Positions 7,609 to 16,219 of a stretch of 64,000 bases of DNA are shown piece after piece (the first letter of the stretch is position 1; every line of letters begins with the position of its first letter). The notes under the pieces were generated by a model that was not told where the DNA came from, made no database searches, and saw only the letters and a list, made by a program, of their open reading frames with translations. A program made the position numbers and the translations under genes. Source of the stretch: Paenibacillus_AR mesotrionivorans (GTDB taxonomy: Bacteria > Bacillota > Bacilli > Paenibacillales > NBRC-103111); contig NZ_JBJURJ010000013.1 of the NCBI RefSeq assembly GCF_046098205.1, positions 124,001 through 188,000 on the forward strand. Reading direction: 5' to 3'.

Positions 7609-8907
7609 TTATTTGAAATTCGGCAGCCAGCTTCCATGGGCGGCGATAAGGTCATCGCACATGGCGACGATATCGTCGATGGACAGCTCGGCAGAGGTAT
7701 GCGGATCCAGGAGAGCCGCATGGTAGATATGCTCCTTTTTGAGCGTACGCGCCGCCTCCAGGGTCAGCAGCTGAGTGTTGATGTTGGTGCGGTTCAACGC
7801 TGCAAGCTGCGGCGGCAAATCGCCGACATAGGTAGGTGTAATGCCGCTTTTGTCCACCAGACACGGCACCTCTACGCAGGCTTCCTTGGGCAGGTTGGGG
7901 ATCAGCCCCGTGTTCATCACATTCCCGCCGATCTTGTAAGGCTGGTCGGTTTCCATGGCTTCCAGCATGAAGGAGGCATATTCCCGGGAACGGCAATGCT
8001 CCAGGTTCTTGTTGTTGACCATTTCCTCCCGCATGGTTTTCCACCGCTCAATTTGGCTGACGCAACGGCGGGGGTACTCATCCAGAGGAATGTTGAAGCG
8101 TTCGATCAGCTCCGGATAGTTACGTTTGATGAAATACGGATGGTACTCCGCATTGTGCTCCGAGGATTCGGTAATATAATAGCCGAAGCGCTGCATCATT
8201 TCGTAGCGGACCATATCGTGATGGACCGTTTTTTGCTTTTCCCGGACCCGGGCCTTGATCTCCGGGTACAGATCCTTGCCGTCCTTGGTAACCTCCAGCA
8301 GCCAGGCCATATGGTTGATGCCTGCGATTTTCCACTGGACTCCCGAATCGTCCATCTCCAGATCGCGGAACAGATGAGGCACACATACCTGCACGCTGTG
8401 GCAGAGGCCGACGGTTTTGATGCCGCCCATGGTATTCATCGCATTGGTCAGCACGGCCATGGGGTTGGTGTAGTTCAGGAACCACGCGTCTGGACAAACC
8501 TCCTGCATATCCGCCGCAAAATCCATCATCACGGGAATGGTGCGCAAATTCCGGAAAATCCCCCCGATGCCCAGGGTATCCGCAATGGTCTGGCGCAGCC
8601 CGTACTTCTTCGGAATCTCGAAGTCGGTCACCGTACAGGGCTCATAACCGCCCACCTGGATGGCATTCACCACATACTTGGCGCCCCGGAGTGCCTCCTT
8701 GCGGTTGGTATACGCTTTCACAAGGCAGCCGCTGTTCAGCGTCCCCTTCAGGTTCAGCAGCATATTCTCCGAATCCTTCAGCCGCTCCGGATCAATATCG
8801 AACAGGGCAATTTCGAAATCCTGCAAAGCCGGGGTCAGCATACAATCTCCCAACACATTCTTGGCGAAAACGGTGCTGCCTGCTCCCAGAAACGTAATTT
8901 TGGACAT
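7609..8907 (-). CDS. melA: Alpha-galactosidase, glycoside hydrolase family 4
   Basis: A 432-residue GH4 enzyme that closely follows E. coli MelA, which hydrolyses melibiose and other alpha-galactosides using NAD+ and a divalent metal. Visible blocks: N-terminal NAD-binding KITFLGAGSTVF, FQIGGYEPCTVTDFE-like VGGYEPCTVTDFEIP, the metal ligands in GLCHSVQ and GINHMAWLLE, and YHPYFIKR and DPHTSAELSID near the end. GGAGGG lies 11 nt before the ATG at 8907; an upstream in-frame GTG at 8919 abuts the binding site and is unlikely. No sugar transporter or regulator is directly adjacent, except the AraC gene at 9608. Related GH4 substrates (alpha-glucosides, galacturonides) are possible. Confidence 0.9.
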   Translation of the reverse strand: MSKITFLGAGSTVFAKNVLGDCMLTPALQDFEIALFDIDPERLKDSENMLLNLKGTLNSGCLVKAYTNRKEALRGAKYVVNAIQVGGYEPCTVTDFEIPKKYGLRQTIADTLGIGGIFRNLRTIPVMMDFAADMQEVCPDAWFLNYTNPMAVLTNAMNTMGGIKTVGLCHSVQVCVPHLFRDLEMDDSGVQWKIAGINHMAWLLEVTKDGKDLYPEIKARVREKQKTVHHDMVRYEMMQRFGYYITESSEHNAEYHPYFIKRNYPELIERFNIPLDEYPRRCVSQIERWKTMREEMVNNKNLEHCRSREYASFMLEAMETDQPYKIGGNVMNTGLIPNLPKEACVEVPCLVDKSGITPTYVGDLPPQLAALNRTNINTQLLTLEAARTLKKEHIYHAALLDPHTSAELSIDDIVAMCDDLIAAHGSWLPNFK

Positions 8908-9010
8908 AGGAATAAACACCCTCCAGATGGAAAAATAGGCTCCGGCCGGTAGCCCTTATAGGTCTACTATACCGCAGCCGAAGCCTTTTCACTATGGAAG
9001 GAAGCCACTT

Positions 9011-9457
9011 TTACATGGAGAAATGTAGTCCGTCGTTCTTGCGCAAAGCACGACGCAGAAGGAAGCAAATCACGGTGATGAGAATGAAGGCCGTCAGCGC
9101 CAAAAACGGGATCGTAATAAAGCCAAGCCAGTTGATGTATTCGATGTCGCAGGGGTTCTCCCGGCAAAAGTTGGAGGCCGCTTGGAACCAGTCCGTTTTT
9201 TCATACAGGTAATGGTAAAGGGACACCAATCCCCCGGGTATGCTCAAGGACAGCACATAGGTAGTAATTTTGTTGTCCCGCTTGACGGCGGCAATGCCGA
9301 GAAGAATCACCAACGGATACATAAAAATTCGCTGAATCCAGCATAGCTTGCACGGATTGTACTCCAGAATTTCCGAAAAATACAGGCTTCCCAAGGTGGC
9401 CACCAGCGCCACCACCCAAGCCAGCTGCAGGGCATTGTCCTTCCAGAAACGATTCAC
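9011..9457 (-). CDS. bdbC: Thiol-disulfide oxidoreductase, DsbB/BdbC family
   Basis: A 148-residue integral membrane protein with four predicted helices. It has both redox pairs of this family: CKLC in the NPCKLCWIQRIFMYPL stretch (about residues 36-39) and a second pair in FCRENPC. DsbB/BdbC proteins use quinone to reoxidise a partner thiol oxidase (BdbD or DsbA) that forms disulfides in exported proteins. The start is GTG at 9457 with GGAGG 7 nt upstream. No bdbD-like partner is next to it, so the partner is presumably encoded elsewhere. In B. subtilis this protein supports competence and disulfide formation. Confidence 0.9.
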   Translation of the reverse strand: MNRFWKDNALQLAWVVALVATLGSLYFSEILEYNPCKLCWIQRIFMYPLVILLGIAAVKRDNKITTYVLSLSIPGGLVSLYHYLYEKTDWFQAASNFCRENPCDIEYINWLGFITIPFLALTAFILITVICFLLRRALRKNDGLHFSM

Positions 9458-9607
9458 AGGTACTCCTCCTCATGGTTGTTGATTCCAATCGAATCTTGAT
9501 TTCTTGATTCTGTTCCTGCATCATGATAGAAGAAGTCCGGTCAGGCAGGCGCACATTTGCGGCGGCAGCCGCTTCCCGTTTCCTGATGCGAAGAAAGGCG
9601 GTTTACC

Positions 9608-10468
9608 ATGGATCTGAATTATGGTGTGGCGATTAACCCGTACCCGTCCAGGGACGAGCTGTCCGTGCTGTTCAGCGGTCACTCCCAAACCTCCGCCGAC
9701 CACAAGGTGGGGCCATTGGTGCACAGCCATCACCTGCTCCACTACGTCCTGTCCGGGAGAGGGGTTTTTCACTGCCGGGGCAAGGAATACCTGCTTGAGG
9801 CAGGAGCCGCTTTTTTTATCTACCCGGGTGAACTGGTCCGGTACGATGCCGATCCGCAATCCCCATGGGCCTACCGCTGGACCGGCTATAAGGGCGGCCA
9901 GGTGGACGAGCTGCTGGCCCGGCTGGATATCACTCCAGAGAAGCCGGTGATCCAGAACGCGTACAGCTCCAAAACCTGCTCCCTGTTCCGCCGGATCGAG
10001 CGTGTGTTTGGCAAGGGCGAACCCTCCTGCGATCTGCAGGCCTCCGGCTGGCTTCGACTGATCCTGGCAGATCTGGTGGGCAACCGGCAGCGCACCGAAA
10101 CCAGTGATCCTGAGCCGGAAGCGCAGATTACCCGCCAGGTGGAGCAGGCCATCCGCTGGCTGACGCTGCAGTATTCCCAGCAGATCTCCATCGAGCAGCT
10201 GGCGCAAACCTTAGGTTACCACCGCACTCATCTGTCCAAAATGTTCAAGCAGCATACAGGCCTGTCCCCTATGCAGTTCCTGCTGAAAATCCGGATGGAG
10301 CGGGCACGGCTCTTGCTAAGCGATCCCCTGACGGTGGAGCAGGTAGCGGCGTCGGTGGGTTTTCCCGATGCTCTCTATTTCTCGAAGCAATTCAAAAAGT
10401 GGTACGGTCAGGCGCCCACGGATTACCGTCATTACCAACTGAACATGGGCCCCTCCCGCCGGGAGTAG
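9608..10468 (+). CDS. AraC-family regulator with N-terminal cupin sensor
   Basis: A 286-residue regulator. The first half (about 25-170) is an AraC-type cupin ligand-binding domain (HLLHYVLSGRGVFHCRGKEY). The last 100 residues hold the two helix-turn-helix units (ISIEQLAQTLGYHRTHLSKMF and VEQVAASVGFPDALYFSKQF). This layout is typical of carbohydrate-responsive regulators in Paenibacillus. It is transcribed away from bdbC and separated from melA by bdbC, so control of melA is possible but not shown. AAAGGCGG precedes the ATG. Confidence 0.85.
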   Translation: MDLNYGVAINPYPSRDELSVLFSGHSQTSADHKVGPLVHSHHLLHYVLSGRGVFHCRGKEYLLEAGAAFFIYPGELVRYDADPQSPWAYRWTGYKGGQVDELLARLDITPEKPVIQNAYSSKTCSLFRRIERVFGKGEPSCDLQASGWLRLILADLVGNRQRTETSDPEPEAQITRQVEQAIRWLTLQYSQQISIEQLAQTLGYHRTHLSKMFKQHTGLSPMQFLLKIRMERARLLLSDPLTVEQVAASVGFPDALYFSKQFKKWYGQAPTDYRHYQLNMGPSRRE

Positions 10469-10553
10469 GACGGCTGCAACCTTTGGCGGCCCTCCGCCGT
10501 ATAGTAGTTGAATGTTCAGGTTATTCAAGGATAGATCGGAGGATACAACGTTA

Positions 10554-11693
10554 ATGCCATCCCCAGCACCACCCCAAACGCCCGGCCAGGCCCGGAGCGT
10601 GAATCACAGCGCCGCCCGGAAGAAGAAGCGGCACCCTTTCCTGCGTATCCTGGCACGGACCAGCATCATCGGCTTTGTGTTGGCCGCCGGGTTCGCCGCC
10701 TGGTTCTATCTGACACCTTGGGGAACCCAATACCGCAATATTATGGTGGATACCCTCATCACCACCCAGCACCGCCACTGGGGCAAATACCTGGTAGGTG
10801 AGGCGGAATTAAAGAAACGCGTGGACGCGTATTGGGAACGCTTCGACAAATATGCCGAGACCCCCATTGTCCAGGCTCCCGCCATCCCGGCCGTCACATC
10901 CGTCCAACCCGATAAGGTCAACAAAGAGCCGATCGAGGTGGAGGAGGTAGAGGGCAAAGGCGCTTACGGCTATTACAAGGGATACATCCTGCATGTCCAT
11001 GATCCCAAGAAGCTGCGCATTGTGGTCCCGGGCAAGGTGGACAAAGGTGAAAAGGTCTCCTCCATGGTGAAGCGGACCGGCGCCCTGGCCGGTGTGAACG
11101 GCGGCGGCTTTGCCGATCCGGAATGGAAGGGCAACGGCTTCCAGCCTGCCGGTATCGTCATGTCCGGAGGAAAAATCTTCTATCTGGATGCAGCCAAAAC
11201 CACCAAGCTGCACGTGGTGGGGATTGACGCCGACGGCAAAATGATCGCAGGCAAATATTCGGCGGAAGAGCTGCTAAAAATGAAAATGTCCGAGGCAGTG
11301 ACCTTCTCCCCCCGTTTCATCGTAAACGGCGAAGGCTCCATCAAAAGCGCCGCGGAGGGCTGGGGCGTCGCCCCGCGCACCGCCATGGCCCAAACCGCCG
11401 ACGGCACCATCATGTTCGCCGTTATCGACGGCAGGCAAACCCACAGCATCGGCGTCACTCTGTATGAGCTCCAGCAGATGTTCCTGGAGCGCGGCGCGAT
11501 TATCGCAGCCAACCTGGACGGCGGCTCCTCCACCGTGCTGGTCAAGGATAACCAGATCATCAACAAACCGTCCAGCGAATACGGCGAGCGGTATTTGCCC
11601 ACCGCCTGGCTGGCCTTCGAGGATCCTTCCATCTCCATCAAGAACATCTGGGAGGGTATCGACATCAACACCATCGACCCCTCCAAGTGGTAG
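10554..11693 (+). CDS. Membrane-anchored NAGPA-type phosphodiester glycosidase-like protein
   Basis: About 379 residues. A basic N-terminus is followed by one transmembrane helix (TSIIGFVLAAGFAAWFYL), leaving the bulk outside. The extracellular domain (about residues 130-360) carries phosphodiester-glycosidase (NAGPA/DUF2233) hallmarks: GVNGGGFADP, PRTAMAQ, FAVIDGRQ and the NLDGGSSTVL block. In bacteria such domains act on exopolysaccharide or wall polymers, but substrates are mostly unknown. GGAGG lies 11 nt before the ATG at 10554; the upstream ATG at 10512 has no binding site. It follows the AraC gene by 85 bp in the same direction and may be co-transcribed. Confidence 0.8.
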   Translation: MPSPAPPQTPGQARSVNHSAARKKKRHPFLRILARTSIIGFVLAAGFAAWFYLTPWGTQYRNIMVDTLITTQHRHWGKYLVGEAELKKRVDAYWERFDKYAETPIVQAPAIPAVTSVQPDKVNKEPIEVEEVEGKGAYGYYKGYILHVHDPKKLRIVVPGKVDKGEKVSSMVKRTGALAGVNGGGFADPEWKGNGFQPAGIVMSGGKIFYLDAAKTTKLHVVGIDADGKMIAGKYSAEELLKMKMSEAVTFSPRFIVNGEGSIKSAAEGWGVAPRTAMAQTADGTIMFAVIDGRQTHSIGVTLYELQQMFLERGAIIAANLDGGSSTVLVKDNQIINKPSSEYGERYLPTAWLAFEDPSISIKNIWEGIDINTIDPSKW

Positions 11694-11698
11694 ACCCG

Positions 11699-12283
11699 TT
11701 ATTCGTGGCCCGGGCACTTCTCCCCGAACAGCCGGCTTAACGGATTGATCTGCTGGTAATGCTCCAGCTCCTCCGGTGCGGCCTCGCGGATGCGGGCATA
11801 ACAGTCCTTGCACACCGCTTGGCCGGCAGCCCGGATCAGCTGCTCGGTCAGCCCTTTTTTGGCCAGGCGCTCCTGCCTGTATTCCACTTCCACCTCCGGC
11901 ATATCCACCGCATCCCCGGACGCCACCACCAGCCCGATGTCCCCGGTAAATTCCTCATCCCGGCGGTAAGTTACGATAATCCCGTTTGCCTCCGCCAGCT
12001 TCTGGTACTTGGAGACCGCCTGTTCCATCTGTCCCCCCTGCAGCACCATCAGCTTGGCCTTCGGGTGCTTCACCGCCTCTTCAATCTCCCGGTACAGAAT
12101 GGACTCCCCTACCTGGCTTTTCGTCAGAACCCGCAGAACCCGCTCCCGGAACTCGCCCAGATAATGCGAAACTTCCTCACGCTTCAGCCTCGGGGCTCCT
12201 TGCAAACCCGCCTGAAGCGTGCGCTCCATCTCGCTTTTACCGGAATAGCCCGAAAACCCCGACTGCGTTTTTTCCTCCGCCAT
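11699..12283 (-). CDS. yueI: YueI-family protein with Cys-containing C-terminal extension
   Basis: A 194-residue protein matching the YueI/DUF1694 family of Bacillota (core LQAGLQGAPRLKREEVSHYL and LGEFRERVLRVLTKSQVG, residues about 22-65). The family has a fold reminiscent of ribosomal L7Ae-like proteins, and its function is unknown. This copy is longer than the B. subtilis protein and ends in a tail with CKDCYARI and a final CPGHE, a possible metal site. It is convergent with the NAGPA gene, only 5 bp apart, and lies downstream of ytxGH on the same strand. Confidence 0.75.
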   Translation of the reverse strand: MAEEKTQSGFSGYSGKSEMERTLQAGLQGAPRLKREEVSHYLGEFRERVLRVLTKSQVGESILYREIEEAVKHPKAKLMVLQGGQMEQAVSKYQKLAEANGIIVTYRRDEEFTGDIGLVVASGDAVDMPEVEVEYRQERLAKKGLTEQLIRAAGQAVCKDCYARIREAAPEELEHYQQINPLSRLFGEKCPGHE

Positions 12284-12368
12284 GCTTGTCCTCCTTCGTT
12301 ATGTATGCCGGCGGCCTCAAGCCCATTAGGACTGAAGGCCGCCGCAGATGTCCGGGCTCAGCCCGGAT

Positions 12369-12779
12369 TTACTTCACTTCTGCCGAAACGGAGACCAAAC
12401 GGGCTTCTTCCTCCGCCTTATCCCCTTCTTCGGCTGCAGGAGCTGTCTCCGGCAATGCGGCGTGGGATTCCTTCCAGGCTCTGACCTCGTCGGCCACAAC
12501 CTCTGTCACCGCATCTGCAATCACGGTAGCCACATCTCTGGCTTTGCCCGCCAGCTCTACGCTTTGGGCGCCGACAACCTTAGCAAGCTCCGTGGTTTTG
12601 TCGCTGACGATTCCTGCCAGCTCCACTGTTTTGCCGCTGATTTTGTCTACCTGCTGGGAGATGTCCTCCCGCAGCTCCTTGCCGGGCTTAGGCGCCAGCA
12701 CCAGAGCCGTTATTGCCCCCAGCACGCCTCCTACCACAGCGCCGATAAGAAAATTCTTCCCTGAATTGTTTTCTGCCAT
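12369..12779 (-). CDS. ytxH: YtxH-like general stress protein
   Basis: A 136-residue protein. A glycine-rich hydrophobic N-terminus (NFLIGAVVGGVLGAITALVLAPKPG) is diagnostic of YtxH-like proteins. A long Ala/Val/Lys-rich amphipathic helix follows, with repeated DK-x-x-ELA units. In B. subtilis ytxGHJ is a sigma-B/sigma-H stress operon of unknown biochemical role. The gene starts 6 bp after the ytxG stop, so the pair is an operon. Two GC-rich hairpins without clear T-tracts (about 12310-12366) follow the stop and may weakly terminate. Confidence 0.85.
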   Translation of the reverse strand: MAENNSGKNFLIGAVVGGVLGAITALVLAPKPGKELREDISQQVDKISGKTVELAGIVSDKTTELAKVVGAQSVELAGKARDVATVIADAVTEVVADEVRAWKESHAALPETAPAAEEGDKAEEEARLVSVSAEVK

Positions 12780-12785
12780 TACTAA

Positions 12786-13253
12786 TCATCCTTTCGTGTC
12801 CGTATTGGATTCTTGCTTCGCTTGTTGCCTGGCGTTCCTGGCATCCTGCCACTTCTGCCACAGCTGCAGCCCCGTGGAGACCAGCTCCAGCGCTTCGCCC
12901 AGCCGCTGCTGGCTTTTGGCCTTGGCCGCACCCGAGGCTGTCCGGGAAACGGCGGCGGAAACCTGCTTCACCGAGGCCGAGGCCTGCTCCAGCGCCTCTC
13001 CTGCGGTTTTCACCGAACGGGCTACAGGGTCAAACGCATGCAGCTTATCATCCGCATTCTCGATAAGCTGGCGGCTGGCCGCCATAAGCTCGGTGCTTTG
13101 TTTGCTGACGGATGCCAGCTCACCTTGGATGGAGGATAAGGTTTTGTTGGCCTCCACCATCAGCCGTTTGGCCGACAAAATAAAAGTAATGAGATAAATG
13201 ACGAGCGCTGTAAATGCGGCTGCTGCAACTGCCGCGCTGATTTGGACGATCAC
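12786..13253 (-). CDS. ytxG: YtxG-like DUF948 membrane protein
   Basis: About 155 residues. An N-terminal transmembrane helix (ISAAVAAAAFTALVIYLI) is followed by a long amphipathic helical region rich in Ala, Ser and Lys, as in DUF948/YtxG proteins. The start is placed at GTG 13253 because GGGGAG lies 7 nt upstream; the longer open frame to 13304 has no such site. It is paired with ytxH as in B. subtilis, implying a shared stress-response role. Function at the molecular level is unknown. Confidence 0.8.
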   Translation of the reverse strand: MIVQISAAVAAAAFTALVIYLITFILSAKRLMVEANKTLSSIQGELASVSKQSTELMAASRQLIENADDKLHAFDPVARSVKTAGEALEQASASVKQVSAAVSRTASGAAKAKSQQRLGEALELVSTGLQLWQKWQDARNARQQAKQESNTDTKG

Positions 13254-13461
13254 CGGTGTACTCCCCCATTTCTCTACGCGTAAGATGTGGGCCGCCTCCA
13301 GCATCTGGTCATACGCCTAATGTACTTCCATTATAAGTGCAATCTGAAATTTTGACACACGAAACAGAAGAATTTCTCCATGAAAGTGAAAAAAGTCCGG
13401 AGGAGTGGTATCATGGGGTCATCCCGGACATACATCCGGCATAATAGGGAGGATGGGGACG

Positions 13462-14142
13462 ATGGAACGTGGAGAAGGCGGAGAATTGCTGAAAAAAGCG
13501 GGAATAATCGCCTCCCTGCGGGGAGTGGACAGGGACAGGCTGGCAGCTGCAGCCCATTGGCTGTATGAAGGCGGCATTCATGCCATGGAGATCCCTTTGA
13601 ATACGGTAGGCGCGTATTATCTGATCCGGGATTTGAAGAAGCAGCTTCCCAAGAAAGCCTTGATCGGCGCAGGCGCGGTTCTGGATGTGGCGGATGCCAA
13701 GGCGGCGCTGGAGGCGGGTGCAGCCTTTCTGTGCACACCGGGGATCGACAAGAAGGTGATTCAATTCGGGCGGGAGGCAAGGCTTCCGGTGTATCCCGGC
13801 GCACTTACCCCCACAGAGGTTATGAAGGCCTGGAAGTATGGCTCCGGCGGTGTCCGGCTGTTTCCGGCCGCGGCCATAGGACCCGCCTATGCCGCTGAGA
13901 TTAAGGCGGAGCTGGGGCATATCCCACTTATCGCCGCAGGCGGGGCGGTAAGAGCTCAGGCTGCGGAATACATACGGGCAGGCTGCGATGCCGTCTGCAT
14001 CGACTACACCGCCATCCTCCATTCCTCGGAGGGGGCGGACGCGGTCAAGATGGCCTCCGAACTGGCGGAGGAGATCCACGAGGCGTTCCAGGCTGCGGAA
14101 AGCAACAACTGGCGGGAGCCAAACGGCTCACCCGCCAGTTGA
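13462..14142 (+). CDS. eda: 2-keto-3-deoxygluconate-6-phosphate / KHG aldolase
   Basis: A class I aldolase of about 226 residues. It cleaves 2-keto-3-deoxy-6-phosphogluconate (or 4-hydroxy-2-oxoglutarate) to pyruvate plus an aldehyde product. Family landmarks: GIIASLRGVD at the start, GAGAVLDVADAKAALEAGA, the Schiff-base lysine region in VRLFPAAAIGP (the usual KLFP lysine appears as VRLFP here), and IAAGGAV. GGGAGG lies 9 nt before ATG 13462; a more upstream ATG overlaps the binding site. A long hairpin (CAACTGGCGGG / CCCGCCAGTTG, about 14105-14141) overlaps the stop codon. No kinase or dehydratase partner is adjacent. Confidence 0.8.
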   Translation: MERGEGGELLKKAGIIASLRGVDRDRLAAAAHWLYEGGIHAMEIPLNTVGAYYLIRDLKKQLPKKALIGAGAVLDVADAKAALEAGAAFLCTPGIDKKVIQFGREARLPVYPGALTPTEVMKAWKYGSGGVRLFPAAAIGPAYAAEIKAELGHIPLIAAGGAVRAQAAEYIRAGCDAVCIDYTAILHSSEGADAVKMASELAEEIHEAFQAAESNNWREPNGSPAS

Positions 14143-14158
14143 ACCAGACGTAATACGA

Positions 14159-14686
14159 CTACATCGCTTGCTTGCAAGCCGTGATGACGGGACCGGCCAA
14201 GGCCTCCACATCCTTCTCCGTCAGGCGGTAAGCGGACGTATCCTTGCGTGCGGGAGCGGAGGCGGCATCTGTCTGCAGCAGGCCGGCAATATGCTGGTCC
14301 AGCAACAGAACAGGGGCTGTCCCCGCTCTTTTATGCAGCTCGCCGGACAGCTTGGCATTGCCGCCGTCCGCCCCGCCGCTGATGGAGAAGAAGCCATACT
14401 GCCGGGGATGCTTCCGCAGATACCCCAGATACGGGCGCAGCGGCGCTGCCACATGCCCCATCCAGACAGGGCCGCTGAACAGCAGGAGTCCATACTCCTC
14501 CAGTGCTTCCGGCTGCGGCAGCGCTTTGGGGTTCCGGTTCAACAGCATATCCAGTACAATTGTGCCCATGGTCCGGGGCTTGGGCTCGGCCAGCTCGATC
14601 AAATCCGCGTGAAGCGCCTGGGCAACCTTGTGGGCCAATGCCTTGTTGTTGCCGGTGAAGGAATACGAAATTACGGCAATCCTCAT
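14159..14686 (-). CDS. Flavodoxin-like protein
   Basis: A 175-residue flavodoxin fold. The FMN phosphate-binding loop is seen at the start (IAVISYSFTGNNKALA), and the second loop region at LLFSGPVWMGHVAAPL, with GGADGGNAKLSGE further on. Such proteins are electron carriers or flavin-dependent oxidoreductases. It lies 51 bp downstream of a TetR gene on the same strand and is convergent with eda. A TetR-flavodoxin unit is a common arrangement in which the regulator controls the redox gene, but the inducing signal cannot be seen. Confidence 0.85.
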   Translation of the reverse strand: MRIAVISYSFTGNNKALAHKVAQALHADLIELAEPKPRTMGTIVLDMLLNRNPKALPQPEALEEYGLLLFSGPVWMGHVAAPLRPYLGYLRKHPRQYGFFSISGGADGGNAKLSGELHKRAGTAPVLLLDQHIAGLLQTDAASAPARKDTSAYRLTEKDVEALAGPVITACKQAM

Positions 14687-14737
14687 GTAAAACCCTCCTC
14701 GTGGATCTTATAGAGCGTTCTGATTATCCAACGGCCG

Positions 14738-15313
14738 TTAAGGCCGGGTCAGACTGTCCATCACCAGCTCGGTCAGCAGGTCTGTCAGCTGCGGGAAATA
14801 GCCGATGCCGATCTCTTCCTTGTGTATATCCGCATTAATAATGGCAGCGAACACCATCATAATCATCTTGCTGTTTATGTCCTGGCGCATCCGGCCTTCA
14901 GCCTGCCAGCTCACCACCAGCTCATGAAAGCTGTCATACAGGAAATCCACCGCCTGCTGCCCGTTTTCCTCCCGGTACATCTTCTCCAGCTTTTGATAAA
15001 CCCCTTTGTTATACCACTCCCGGAGAATGGGATTAGCAGCTATACCCTCCCCGTTTTTCACCAGCATCTCCCGCACCACATCCACAGGCGGCCGGCTCAG
15101 ATCAAGGGATTGCAGGCAGCTCCGCTTCAGCTTTTCATTTTCCTCCAGATAAATCTCCATGAACAGCTTTTCCTTGGAGGAGTAGTAATTGTAGAAGGTC
15201 CCCACCGCCATGCCCGCTTTTTTGGCAATATCGGAAATTGCCGTATCCTTGAAACCATTAGCAGAGAACAGCTCTTTTGCACTTTTATATATCAGAGTCT
15301 TTTTATCTTCCAT
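14738..15313 (-). CDS. TetR/AcrR-family transcriptional regulator
   Basis: About 191 residues. The N-terminal helix-turn-helix (about 8-52) is typical: TLIYKSAKELFSANGFKDTA then KAGMAVGTFYNYYSSKEKLF. The remainder is a helical ligand-binding domain. A GGGGCGG site lies just before ATG 15313; an ATG four codons upstream (15325) has no binding site and falls inside the operator-like dyad. The dyad at 15324-15351 suggests negative autoregulation together with the downstream flavodoxin gene. Confidence 0.85.
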   Translation of the reverse strand: MEDKKTLIYKSAKELFSANGFKDTAISDIAKKAGMAVGTFYNYYSSKEKLFMEIYLEENEKLKRSCLQSLDLSRPPVDVVREMLVKNGEGIAANPILREWYNKGVYQKLEKMYREENGQQAVDFLYDSFHELVVSWQAEGRMRQDINSKMIMMVFAAIINADIHKEEIGIGYFPQLTDLLTELVMDSLTRP

Positions 15314-15323
15314 CTGCCGCCCC

Positions 15324-15351
15324 ATGAATGAATATTTTTGTGTTCATTCAT
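15324..15351 (-). promoter_or_regulatory. TetR operator-like dyad
   Basis: ATGAATGAATA and TGTTCATTCAT form arms of 11 bp with one mismatch around a 6-bp centre. It sits immediately upstream of the TetR coding region. TGAATGA/TCATTCA half sites resemble operators of several TetR repressors such as B. subtilis FadR, but the spacing here is wider. Confidence 0.65.
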
Positions 15352-15405
15352 ATTAAACCATATAGAAGTGCCATTGTAAATATGTTCCACCCCCTCATTC
15401 TTCAC

Positions 15406-15444
15406 AAAAAAAACGGCAGCCGCCTCAGGAAGAGGAGCTGTCGT
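15406..15444 (-). terminator. Intrinsic terminator of the SufR-like gene
   Basis: On the minus strand ACGACAGC pairs with GCTGCCGT (one mismatch) and an inner CCTC/GAGG extends the stem; eight T follow. The 5' arm overlaps the last codons of the regulator gene. Confidence 0.8.
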
Positions 15445-16099
15445 TTGGGGATTCGGCGGTTGTGCCGTCTTGAAGCGGCTTAATCCGGTAAGAGCAGCGG
15501 CAGGCGCCTTTGGTCATACAATCCGTCCGCTCCACATCCGCCTGAAGCAGGGTCCGGAAGAGGTTCAGCTCGCATTTGCAGGCTTCCTCATACCGGTTGG
15601 CTACTTGGGCAATAGGGCAATTAAATTCGTTTAGAACATACTCGCCGTTTTCCTTCTTCTCCCAATTGGCCATATATCCGCCGGCATTCTGAATATCGGT
15701 GAGCTCGGATACACGCTCCTCTAACGTTTGGCCCTTCATCTGATCAGCATATTTATCCAGCATCTTCTCCTTGCGGCCCTCGAAGAGGCGGTTTACCTGC
15801 TCCTCTCCCGCATGGGCCAGCAATTCATCCAGAAGGTCCAGGGTCAGCAGATGATAATTCTTCGGGAACAAATCATCGGCCAAAACTGTGAGGGAATATA
15901 AATGGGAGGGCCGTCCCATGGCTTGCCTGGAAATAGTAGCTTCTATCAGACCGTCCCGTTCCATGGTGTTGAGATGCCGCCTCACTGCCATTTCTGTAAC
16001 GCCAAGCCGTTTGGCCATCTCATTGACGGACAAAGGGCCTTTTGTTTTCATCATGGTCAGGAGGACCTTCCGCGTCGACGAATCCTGATCCTTGCTCAA
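15425..16099 (-). CDS. SufR/COG2345-like regulator with C-terminal cysteine cluster
   Basis: A 224-residue regulator. The N-terminal winged helix (about 8-70; LSVNEMAKRLGVTEMAVRRH) is DeoR/ArsR-like. The C-terminal part has a cysteine pattern C-x12-C-x-C-x17-C-x6-C-x-C, from NCPIAQVANRYEEACKC to DCMTKGACRC. The x12 spacing matches the first pair of the iron-sulfur ligands of cyanobacterial SufR, so an Fe-S or metal-sensing role is likely. It has no adjacent suf genes. A candidate ligand switch is inference. The start is ATG 16099; the promoter region 16100-16219 is AT rich. Confidence 0.75.
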   Translation of the reverse strand: MSKDQDSSTRKVLLTMMKTKGPLSVNEMAKRLGVTEMAVRRHLNTMERDGLIEATISRQAMGRPSHLYSLTVLADDLFPKNYHLLTLDLLDELLAHAGEEQVNRLFEGRKEKMLDKYADQMKGQTLEERVSELTDIQNAGGYMANWEKKENGEYVLNEFNCPIAQVANRYEEACKCELNLFRTLLQADVERTDCMTKGACRCSYRIKPLQDGTTAESPNDSSSS

Positions 16100-16219
16100 C
16101 CCTTCACCTCCCTCACCTGTTTTGACTTTATTTTATCTTATAGTTGTTATTAAGTAAAATTTTTATACATAAAAGTATCATAATCCGCTAACCGAAAAAA
16201 AACATCCTTCCCGGATGGC

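Noticed and set aside
13411..14079. Long minus-strand frame opposite eda
   Set aside because: The plus-strand frame encodes clear KDPG aldolase motifs; the other frame is a GC-driven shadow.
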